From contig SSBO01000012.1 of assembly GCA_005281725.1 (NCBI GenBank), forward strand, positions 10,402,975 to 10,466,974: a stretch of 64,000 nt of DNA, in the 5' to 3' direction. The stretch is from Wuchereria bancrofti. Lineage: Eukaryota > Nematoda > Chromadorea > Rhabditida > Onchocercidae. This document shows positions 41,108 to 51,721 of this stretch, one piece after another (position 1 is the first letter of the stretch; the number at the start of each line of letters is the position of its first letter). The translations under genes were made by a program, and so were the position numbers. The notes under the pieces are model-generated. The model saw nothing but the letters and a program-made list of their open reading frames with translations. It searched no databases and was not told where the DNA came from.

Positions 41108-41128
41108 ATTGGGCGGGGTCAAGGGTCA
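41108..41128 (+). promoter_or_regulatory. Inverted CCAAT, GC box and DR1 nuclear-receptor element
   Basis: ATTGG (41108-41112) overlaps GGGCGGGG (41111-41118), which runs into GGGTCA-A-GGGTCA (41116-41128), a direct repeat of two near-consensus nuclear-receptor half-sites spaced by one base. Such stacking in otherwise AT-rich DNA suggests a promoter or enhancer. Which gene it serves is unknown; the nearest supported start is RMND5, 5.5 kb downstream. Confidence 0.4.
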
Positions 41129-43807
41129 AGTTGTGTTTAGCTGTGGTGGGAGATATGTTGTTTGATTATTTCAGTAAGACAGCAAGACATTGTTTTAAAT
41201 TTTACCATGGTATACATGGAAATGTGCAAAGATACAGAATAAACGGTTTATGGAGAATCACGTGATCATACAGGTATATCTACGTAATACTCTCCAATTC
41301 CTTTTTTTTTTCTTTTAACATCTAAAAGTGCAACATTAGGATTATTGTTGCAGAACATATCTCTTTGGTGGCCTTCCAAAATGTTCATTTTACGTTTTCT
41401 ACGATGCATGTTTTGCACCGTAAATTATACGGAACATAGTGATCCAGAAAAACAAGTGATTCCTACAGATATGTTATTGATTATTTGATCCTGATGGTTA
41501 TAGTTTGCTCAAATATGATGGTATTTTCTTGATATACTTGAAAGCTACTGGTAATCTGTACTAAAGTATTTTTTATCTATGAGCTAAGCATTCCTTTTTA
41601 AACATTCTGAGTGAGACCTGTTAGAAACTGATGAAATATTTACTCGAGGATAAGTGAATATAACTGAGATATTTAGCCTAAATGCTTGTTTATCGTTTAT
41701 TAATCATCACACTTAATTAACTTAACCGCTTAATTTACATGCAATAGTAGGATCGTATCATATGTGTTCGAGTTATGCTTAATTCAAAGCTAAACTTGGA
41801 AATGAGATTTTAATACGTCATGGAAATGACAATTCAATAAATTTTTTAAGCACTTAGCATACTGTTGTTTTACATGTACTTCTTTCTCTTCAAATAATGG
41901 CTTTCCTGCATGGTTAGAACTCATTTTTTAATGCCTTGAAAAGTATTACACAATTTACTAAGAAATGAAATAAATCTTGGTACTGTCAAATTATAAAAGC
42001 CTTGGAATGATTTCGATACTTTTGTAATAAATGTTATAGATAGTGAGTCATCCATAGTTTCTATACATTTTGTTCCGGTTATTTTAATTGTTGAATCATC
42101 GTACTTTGTGAATAGCATTATTTTACATCAAGAAAAGATAATTAAATGGAAAGTATTGTTAGGCAACTGTCATATATTACAAAGTGAAAGTATTGTCGGA
42201 AATGTTAAGTTTTTGCATTATAAGATTCCTTTACGTGAAATCTAACAAGTTTAAAGGATGGCAGAATTATGTGAAAGGCTTTAGATGTAGTAGTATAAGA
42301 TTACTAGAATTTGAAATTATGTAAGTTTTGAGAAATAAGCGTAAAGAGTTGAATTGAAAACAAAATGGTTGGTGCGAATGATGGATTTGATAATTTAGCT
42401 GAGTTGGGAAAAAAGTGTTTTTGTTTTCTTACGTTTGTATAGTAAATTCGTGTGGAGGGGTTAGGATTTTATTTTATGGATGAGATGAATAAGTGATGAT
42501 GTTTCCCATTTCTGAAAGTGTAAAGGGTCATTCCAAGGAATGAGAGAAAGAGATATGTCAGATGATTTAAAGGCTTTTTGAAAAATGATGTGAATTGTGT
42601 ATCTTGCCATGTCAGTTTTTTTTCAATCCCTTTTACATTGATTTTTAGTTTAGACCAATTTTGAAGTTGATAGGGACCGTATGGGAATATTTCCTGAACC
42701 GGAAATATTTAGAGTTTGTACGAATAATACCACCCATTTATTCCATTATGATATATCACTTTTCGACAAATGGCATGCCTGTAGCTGTGAGAAATATGAT
42801 CGTGCACAGATTTGTCATTACAGCATTCCGTTTATAATCCAGCCATCGGTTCAAGTATTTGTCATTTGTTTAAATGATTTAAAATAGTTTGTTGGGATTT
42901 AATCGTTAATTTTACCGGATGTTGGGGTTTCCAACCGCTGCTGAAAATAACACATCAGTTGGGAGCACTGGAATGCTTTGTAATATCATCGTCGTTTTGG
43001 TGCAACCTGACTTGACTGCAGTGGGGTGTAACGCTATTGCTTGTCTGGTGTCTGTGTCTGTATGTATTTTATACACATGTGTATACAAAATATGCATGTG
43101 TGTGTATGTGTATCTGATCGGGCATATTTGCCCGTATGCCCGTCTGTAACAAATAGCACAACGGGGGAAGTTGGGGAGGGGGAGCTGTCTGCTCGGAAGT
43201 TGATGTAAATTCATCAATTAATCAAAGCAAATAGTTTTGTCAAAAAGGAAGGATGAAATCCAATCAAATAATCCAATTTGTAATAATTGAGAAAACGTTT
43301 ACTGAAAGAATGTATAGCAAAATGATAGAAGAAATGGATAATAAAAAATTGTAGGATTGAAATAAATGAATGAAAAGAAGTGATCATTATAAGATGATCT
43401 GATTACATAAGATGGAACTGAGAAACTTGCATAATTTTTGTAAGGTTTTAGCTGGCGGTCTAGATTTTTCGAGTGATGTTTAAGTATTATGATATTGTTT
43501 ACAAGTACCATTATTGCTATAAGAAAATGTCACCTTTTTCTCCTTTATCCTTCCCTCCACACTTCTCTCCTTCCTGCATTTAGCCAATTGTTGGTTATTG
43601 ATTGTTAGCTTGTTGAATGGTTTAAACATACACTAAGTAAATACAATATTATTGTTACTGTAAAGGATGGATTTTGCTAGTACTTTCCAGACTTTTGCAG
43701 CAATCATAAATGTAAGAGATGAATTTTAATTCTTATGAAACGGTCAGATCAAATATTTAATGGGAGCATTAGCCGATGATCTGTCTTTATTTCTGGATGG
43801 TTAAGCA

Positions 43808-43830
43808 TGTGTGTGTGTGTGTGTATGTGT

Positions 43831-43862
<32 letters not shown>
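43808..43862. repeat. TG microsatellite with TATG interruptions
   Basis: TG repeats broken by two TATG units, ending in GTTGT. Confidence 0.9.
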
Positions 43863-45539
43863 TGTAACAGCACAAACGACCCGTACATGATATGTGTTAG
43901 TTAGTGTTAAGGCGAAATGTGCTGGTTATTGTTATGTGGGTACTCAGCAAAATTCTACGTCAGGTAGAGAAGGATTGAAGAATATTTCATATGTTACTTC
44001 TGGTTTCCAGTTTGATTCCTTCAAGTTTTTCCAGTGAGTGAAGCTTCAGCATACACGTGATTTCGTCTCATCTTCAGCCGTTTTCATTAGTAAGTCCCAT
44101 TAAAATATTGTATTTTAGTGGTTAAGTAACTCGATGAATTTCTTTCATAACATATTCTAGAATGTATTTTTGAGATATTTCTAGGTAATTAACGAAATGT
44201 AATTGTTCTGCATAGATTATCTCTGAATATCTTTGATTTGCTTCAGGATAAAGGATTGATGGAGTCAGGAATGTAGCAGAAAGTGGAGTGGCAACATTCA
44301 TTTCAGTGAAATTAATTGGCTGTAGTTATACCTAACAAGAACTTATAGGAAGGTAGGAGGGAAATGTCGTCATTACTTTTCACTGTCAAAATTTTGTTAA
44401 AAGAGTAAGTAAGCCATCAAGTCATGTTTGACTTGTCGAAAGATTTCACTTGTCGAAAGAATGTCTGTACGATATATATTTTTATATATGCAAAATTGTA
44501 ATGTGAAAAATGCTTGTGATGCATTGATGTACGAATGAAAATGTATGGGTGAAGACGAGACATCATCACTGTCTCATCTAGTCAAGCAGTGAAAGGTCGT
44601 TAGTATTGATGGAGCTCTTTTTCAATGAAATATGCAGGGAAAGAAGCGGCTGTAGTAATACTTTCCTTATCATTATTATTATCATCAGCTCTGGTCTAAG
44701 GAATAGGAGAGGGAAAGAAGGCCGACTTTAGGTTTTGTTGATATGTTTCGCTCCGTTTGACAGCCTGATCCTCTCCAAGGTTATCGCAATCTTTTATCGA
44801 CTTTATTGCACTTTTTTTTTAGAATTGACTTTCCCCTCCCCTTGTGGTCCTCCTTCCCTTTGCTCTTCTCTTCATCTCCTCTTAGTTATCGGAATCATTC
44901 TGTGGAGTTTATTTTCCCGAAATTTCCAGAACCCCAGCTGTATCATCATAGTGTGGAAGGAACAGGAGCAGCTAATATATTGGGAGAGCAATATGTAGAT
45001 ACAGACGATGTGCAGGAAGAGAAAGGAGCAATACAGTACGAAGGTAGGATGTAGTTTGATATTGCAAATAAAGTTTTGGATAGCTAACAAAAATGGAGAG
45101 ATAGGTAGATGGACAGGTAGGGTAGTACTTATGGGTGATATACTCTTATAACTGCGGCGGTAGCGGCACTAACAATAGTTGTTGTTGTAGTAATATAGTT
45201 GTAATAATAATTTATCTACGACGAAAAGCATTTCAAAGAGGACATTAGTAAGGTTAGCTCGTCAACATTTATGGCTATGCTATAGCAAGAATAGTAAACT
45301 TTAGAAAGTAGATGGAAGAGAAGGGGTTTGGGAAAGCATGAGGGGAGGGGGAGCATGGGGAAAAAGGGGTGTTGATTTGGGGTTAGTTGGACGAGGAGAG
45401 CGTAAAGTAGACGACATCAGGACCGCCTTGCAAACAACTCTTCCAATAATTTTGTTCATTCGTATCCTTTCTGTCCTCGTCTTCCTCCATCAACCGTTGT
45501 TTGGTGTATGTGTATGTATGTATGTGTGTATGTATTGCA

Positions 45540-45756
45540 ATGCTGCTGATGGCAAGTCATCAGGCAGCAACAGCGGACGACAACAGCAGCAGTTGGAGCA
45601 GCACGGCACACAGTAATGCATTTTGCATGTTGTGTGTATGGTTGCCCGATAGGATGGTAGCCCAATGTGCCGAAGTTTTCGTGCAGTCGTTAAGTCACCA
45701 TTCCCGAGCTTCTACATCAGGAGCAGTAATTGAGCAAGGATCTATAGCTTTTAATG
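45540..45756 (+). other. Possible coding exon, unassigned
   Basis: A GC-richer open stretch begins with ATG at 45540 (MLLMASHQAATADDNSSS, signal-like) and runs 72 codons to a possible donor (AATG|GTAGAA). A CAG/CAA-rich part also reads as poly-Gln in another frame. It follows a purine block and a TG-rich stretch, like the 5' flank of the zinc-finger gene, so it may instead be promoter or 5' UTR. Confidence 0.2.
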
Positions 45757-46565
45757 GTAGAAATAATAAGTGGTAATTAGGTATATTAGTGAGGTTATTG
45801 TATTTGTGGTAGCGGTAGCAGTAACAGTAACGTTTCACAGTTTTGTCTTCTGGGAAATTTCATGAAGAATTTAGTGTGTTGAAACATTATGATTTCGTAT
45901 AGTTACCATCCCCACAGCAAGGAACATTTAGCAATCGATCAGACCGGTTGAATAACTCTAGTTTTCGTCCTCTCACTGCTGTGTTGTTGGCTATGTGCTG
46001 GATGAATGCCTTCCTTCATCACTGGATGGTTTGGTGTGCTTGCGACATTTGGAGTCGTCTTATATATTTCGGATTTCGATTATTTCTATTGACTGATGCA
46101 ATTTAATAGAAATCAATTTTTGCTGGATTATTTTTGTCCTGAAAGACTTCAAAGCAATATCAGGATATGTTTTAACAAAGGAAAGAGAGAGAAAAGAAGT
46201 TGGTGAGGGCAGTAGGCCTTCACCGTGATCTACAGAATGCTGTCATATTGAGTCTGAGATCATTGTGAAAGCTATTTGCCTTCTACCGTCTCCAAACATG
46301 CATGCATAGTCTGCAGGCTTTAAAACTTCAGTTTTCCGTAATTTTGTACTTCTTATTTGTTGAAGTGCTATATACTCGTATCTTTTTTTTCACTTCAGTA
46401 GGTTTAGTTATAACAGTAATCATGGGTGGAATAGCTTTCGGATATGAAGATGTTGCAATTTACTGGGTAACAAAACTGAAATTTCATCCGTTTTGATGCG
46501 ATCTGTATATGAGTGGTTGATGACGCATGAGTATTCCAAATCTGGAGTGAAATCTGGAGTATTTC

Positions 46566-46575
46566 TTTAATTTAG
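46566..46575 (+). promoter_or_regulatory. Candidate spliced-leader acceptor of RMND5
   Basis: CTTTAATTTAG lies 14 nt before the RMND5 start codon, a good match to a nematode acceptor with no coding sequence upstream. It could take a trans-spliced leader or end a 5' UTR intron. Confidence 0.4.
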
Positions 46576-46589
46576 AGAGAAGGAATATA

Positions 46590-48657
46590 ATGGTGGACAT
46601 AGTTGCCGGACGTATTAATCGTGTGCTGGAAACGCTTGAATCCTTCAGAAGCCAGTGGACACCAGCTGTAGCACGGCAGATCGATCTAGTACGTCGTGTT
46701 TATAATGAGTTATTGATTGACGATGATCCAGAAGCGGAGCTGTCGGTAACTGCAGAGGTGGTACTTGCGCAGGCTATGGAAAAATTGGGAGACATGCTGC
46801 AAGAGGTAAGTAATTGGAGGACTAACTTCTCTTTTTTTTTTTCGTTGATATTTTATTAATTGATTCTTAAAAATTGGGAAAATTTATCTTATTCAGGAGC
46901 ATGAAAGTGCTTTTTTTTTTCGAGGTTTATTTTGATATTTGTAAAAAATCATACAAAACTCGAGAAGTCCGGGGAGTAGATTTATTTAATAATTTTTTTG
47001 GAATAAAGGTTTGATTTAATTTGAGATGGCGCATCAACACCGGAGTACTCATCAAATGTTGTCAAAGATTGGCAAAGCTATCGACAGATATTTCGTCACC
47101 GATCTTAGTTCTTTAACGAAAATTGATAAGAATATTGATACAGATCCAAGACTGCATGGAAGAGTGAACGCTCTCATTACTAATCATTTGACGAGTACCG
47201 GAAAATTCGATGTTGCGGATGTTCTGACGAAAGTAATCTAATTTCAACAGTTGTTCATTATTGAAGACAGTTAAGGATGCCGAACGTAGAATTCGGAGTG
47301 TTTTAGGAGGCACAACTGCCAGCATCGGAAGGTTTGGAATTCAATGTGGATGATATCCGACATTTAATGGAAGCGTTCCAGAAAAGAGATATTACTCCCG
47401 CACTCCAGTGGCTCAAGCAAAATGCTTCGCGAGATGAACAACTGATTTATGATCTTCAAAAACAACATTTTGTCAAACTTCTGGAAGATGGTATAACATT
47501 TAAACTTTGAACTAAAGAGTGAATAGCTGTATTTGAAAAAATCGTTTATTTACATTTCCAGGGCAAACTATGGAGGCTTTGCAGTACAGTCGCCATCTTT
47601 CGAAAAATCCAGATGAGATGATACAATTGCTGTGGGCAATTGTCGCCAAAGATCGTAAGACACGTTATCCTGATCTTTTCAATCCCGTTGTTTGGCAGCA
47701 ACTCGAATTGCGTCTTGCTCGAGTTATGTCTCGATCAGAAAATTATCTCAGTCAAATGTATGTGAATCTCACTATATATCTACACATTTTAGCTGAGTTA
47801 TGTCTCTGATGCAGTGAGCCTGACACTCTAATCATTTTCAGTTTTTTGACATGATCTTATTGAAGTATAGCATCATTTCAAAACCTCTAATATTCTTTAA
47901 ATTCAGACGTGTTACTATAGTCATACTCACTCCATAATACTCACATGTTGAAAAATTTCCATGGTGTCACTTGATTTTATTTAGATTTTCCAAAGCTCAT
48001 GTTTTGTAACAACGTTAGCATACGACCAAATCAGCAAATTTTGCTTTTTATCCACAGATGACTAGATTTATCCGCTAAGAGATCTGAATATTTTCCTGGA
48101 TTTGGGAAATCACTGTAATGTTTTTATATTTACTTCAGTCTTGAACTTGGCATTAAGATGGTACCATCACTCATAAGTCTTCGTCAGCTAATGGTAAATC
48201 GATCACTGGAATCTCTTTTTCAAGGTGATGAACTACCGATTGAAGTGGACGTGCCGAATGCTGCGCATTCTGTGTTCGCTTGCCCAATTCTTAAGGTTCT
48301 TTTTGTTTAGTAGAAGGGCCGTTGCATTCATTTGATTCTCAGTTTTGTGACTTTGATTCCCAAATGTTTTTTCAATATTTTGGATGCTTGGAATTTCGAG
48401 AATTTTTGTGCAATTAATCACATTTTTACAATACTGTTTTATGTATGCAGGCACAGTGTACAGAACAAAATCCTCCTATGCGTCTCACATGTGGTCATGT
48501 AATTTCCCGAGAAGCACTTCATAAGTTAGCCCAAACAGGACGTTTCGTCGCACCGACCAATTTGGCTCCTTCCAATGCTTTCAGTCATATTCGTTTGAAG
48601 TGTCCGTACTGTCCAGTGGAATCATCAGTAGCTGATGCTAAGAGAGTATATTTTTAA
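46590..48657 (+). CDS. RMND5: RMND5 homologue, RING subunit of the GID/CTLH E3 ubiquitin ligase
   Basis: Six exons: 46590-46805, 47026-47232, 47307-47490, 47562-47757, 48139-48295, 48451-48657; phases agree (388 aa; human RMND5A is 391). The N-terminal helices (MVDIVAGRINRVLETLESF) are followed by HQMLSKIGKAIDRYF, matching the SRVGKAIDKNF region, then a LisH/CTLH part (HGRVNALITNHLTSTGKFDVA, FVKLLEDGQTMEALQYSRHL). The C terminus carries DELPIEVDVP, FACPILK and a non-canonical RING: PPMRLTCGHVISREALHKL ... LKCPYCP, ending DAKRVYF against human DAKQIFF. In other organisms it pairs with MAEA in the nucleus and cytoplasm to ubiquitinate metabolic enzymes and other targets. The RING loop before KCPYCP carries an extra stretch of about 17 residues relative to human. 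Identification is firm. Confidence 0.95.
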
Positions 48658-51600
48658 TATCTCTTCTGTCAAATATATGTAATTTGTTATACATATGTTC
48701 TGTATATACATTTATTGATTGTTTACATGTATTGATTATTTACAATTACCAACTAATTTGTGCCATTTCCCGGCATTCATTACACAATCGGTCGTTCCAA
48801 GGTGAAAATATTGCTATGAGATTACCACCATCTTTTCTTTGCCGTCACCCTACTGCGCCCTACACAAAGATTATCGATGCTGATAAAGGTTTTCCGGGAT
48901 AGGTAGTACAGTTCAAGTTAACAATACCACTGCTAAACTATTGTAAAGTGCCCTTGCATGTACAACTCTGTCCTCTCCGCAATGTCCTTCGTCTCCCTGA
49001 TTTATGTTTGGAATTTTCCTCTCCATTCTCTTATCTTTTTAGTGACTGCCTTACTGTGTTGTATTGTAAACACGATTTATCTTATGGCCTACCGTCAACC
49101 TTGAAACTATTAACAAAATTTGACTTGTATATCATTTTCCTGAATTCTTATTCGGGACAGTGAGTGGGGTTGTTTATTTCAGAGTATGTCAGTGCAATTT
49201 TCATGACGTCCTGATTAAGATTTGAGCATTTTGATTGATGCCAAATTTTACGATGTTTAACAGCAACTACACATTATGTGTATTGAATGCTAACTAGATC
49301 ATGTCCAAGTTGTCCGCTTATATCTCTACTGATTTCTGAAATTTTATTATCTATAGATACTCTGATTTCACCCCACTTTAACTAATTGTTGGTTTTTTCA
49401 CTAATTAAGCTATGCATACTTCCTGCCCTTACGGAAATGTCTCTTTTGTCTTTAGAGTGTTAACTTTTATCGGTCTTGATTTGTTTTCCAACGTGGGAGT
49501 TATGAAGCCATGATACTTTTAAACAGAAGTTCTGGCTAATGAATAAGAATTTGAAAGAATACAAGTACATCGGGCATTTTCAATGTCGCATAGAGATTCA
49601 AAGAGCAAGTCATTTGCATAGCTACTCTTGATTGTCGAGTCATTTTGTGGCTTAACCGTCACCATCTAATCCGACTCAGCATCTTTTGCGCTGACACAAA
49701 ATATAAAATCCAAGAAATGCCAAAACCGCATCTCCATTATGAGGATTAGTGTGTTCCACGTATGGTTTTGTTTATCGCCTTGAATTAATTTATTGTACTT
49801 CAATAGAAGCTGTAATGAGCAGGGCCAGTCTTTGCGTGTGTAAACTACTAAGTAGACGAACAGTGATACTTAGCAACTCAACTTCCCTTACATAGAGTAC
49901 CAGTGCTTTCTGGCAATCTTGAGAAGCTCGCGTTTCCCCCAAATCCTGTGAAAAATTGAAACTTCTAGACGGCGCATGATTCCAGAACCTTAAATCTCTC
50001 ATTGCGAAGGCTCAACTTGACCTCCCCTAGTGTACCCTCTGCTATTCCTGTGATTACCTTTTCGCATCCCTCAATTGACTGAGAGAAGGAATTGTACGTT
50101 GTTATACGTTGCATCAGATTTGAAGAAATCAGAAAAAAATATTTAATGATTTATCGTGCATTTTTTAAAGTTAGCAAAAATTATAAGAGAAATCAACTTC
50201 AAATTTCTCTGCAAAAGTTTTGAGTCAACAAACAACTTAATAAATTAAAATTTTATAAAATCCATACAAAGAAGTTTGTTTTAAGCTGGAAAGATACAAA
50301 AAAAAGTTAAAGCATTATCCAATATCGCGACATTGGCGAATTATGCAACACAGCAATTCAAACAGTGGTTTAGAACGGTGATTCGACAAATTTCGAATAG
50401 ATGATGGACAGTATACATGATAATAAAAATATCAGATGCCATCATTTCAAACAAATTAAATGGAAAAAAAGAACAGAATAAAATTAAACCGTATGCAAGA
50501 AGAGATACCATAAAACGTAAACGAAATCAAAACTGAAAAAAAAAAAAAAAAAGATTCATTGGTTTTTCCAAGCGTATAATGCGCTGCTAAAGCTTTAGAC
50601 TGTAACCAATATCGGTGATAATAAATAAAATTGCCATAAACGACAATAACACTGGAATTAGACAAGAGATAATTCTGGATGATAATCATTCTAGGGCAAT
50701 ATTATATGGATAATAAATTTCGTATGCATTTACCACACATACACACACACATGTGAAATACACAAAACATACAAATAAACTGTCGTATCCAAATCCCAGA
50801 ATACGTAAATCAGTACCATTAAAATTATCCATCCTCAAACGTATTTAACACATGCATACACCCATACAATTGCACTGATAAGGGAACAAATGGAAGGATG
50901 CCAATAATAAACAATAAAATATTCGAAAAAAAAAGCTAAAAAGCTCGTGGTATATTTGTCACGAATGCAATAACATGGAAATTTCTAAAGCAATACGTTA
51001 ACTGAGGCTTTCAGATAATAAATTGATGATAATCATCACTTTCCCTTATCCTCGGAAGTCGGAATATTTTCACACATACACACATACTTTAGTCAAGCTA
51101 AAATGTTGTCGTCGCTATTTTTTGAAGCACAACGAAGAGCTTTATGAACTTAAGCTTCGTAGATTGTCAGTCTGGTATTCTAAACCAATTCGAGCTGCCT
51201 TCAGTTAATAACTTGAACTGACTTCCGTGATGCTCAATTATCATCTTTCAAGTGTCAAAAAAGAAAAAAGAAGAAAAGAAAAACGTTTCAGAAGCAATTG
51301 CTAAAACAGTTTCAGTTCAAAATTTTAAATTTCCAGTTCCAAACATCCAATTACGTATAGACTGCCATCCAATCCAGTCAAAATATTCTAGTGAAATGTC
51401 TCACAATTTTCTTTTTCCCCAATCTCGTCAAATCCCACAGAATATCCAAGAAATCATAAAAAAAAAACAGAAGCTTCAAATACATGTGACGGAAATAGTC
51501 AGTGCAACGAAACTATCGATTCAGATTGATTATAAGGAATGATAGCTGAAGCACATACGAAAAAGCACTGAAAAAAAGAACCAGTTCTGCTGATTCATTT

Positions 51601-51721
51601 CGAAAAAAAAATGTGAAAGCATTCAGGTATTATAATAAAAACACAAAACAGAGGTTCACATTACGCAAATTTCACTTCAGAATTTCAGAAATTGCGATAA
51701 ATTCTTACCAAAAATGAAATT
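48658..51721. other. Convergent intergenic region between RMND5 and RBFOX genes
   Basis: It should hold both 3' UTRs. A minus-strand segment 49945-49892 is open between a TTTTTCACAG acceptor and a GTAAGG donor (DLGETRASQDCQKALVLY) and stays open past it; no family is recognised. TGCATG on the minus strand at 50851-50856 lies beyond the RBFOX stop. Otherwise AT-rich with short CA tracts. Confidence 0.4.

Larger units (their letters stand above)
41129..46565. other. Region upstream of RMND5, no gene assigned
   Basis: Mixed composition. A 77-codon open run at 42654-42887 (+) follows a TTTAG acceptor and has balanced residues (for example HLFHYDISLFDKWHACSCEK), but a second frame over the same bases is also open for about 57 codons. 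Open segments at 41175-41266 and 41344-41470 are similar. 43060-43120 holds a near-palindrome centred on ATACACATGTGTAT. 44650-45420 has mixed CT-rich and purine-rich tracts. Confidence 0.35.
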
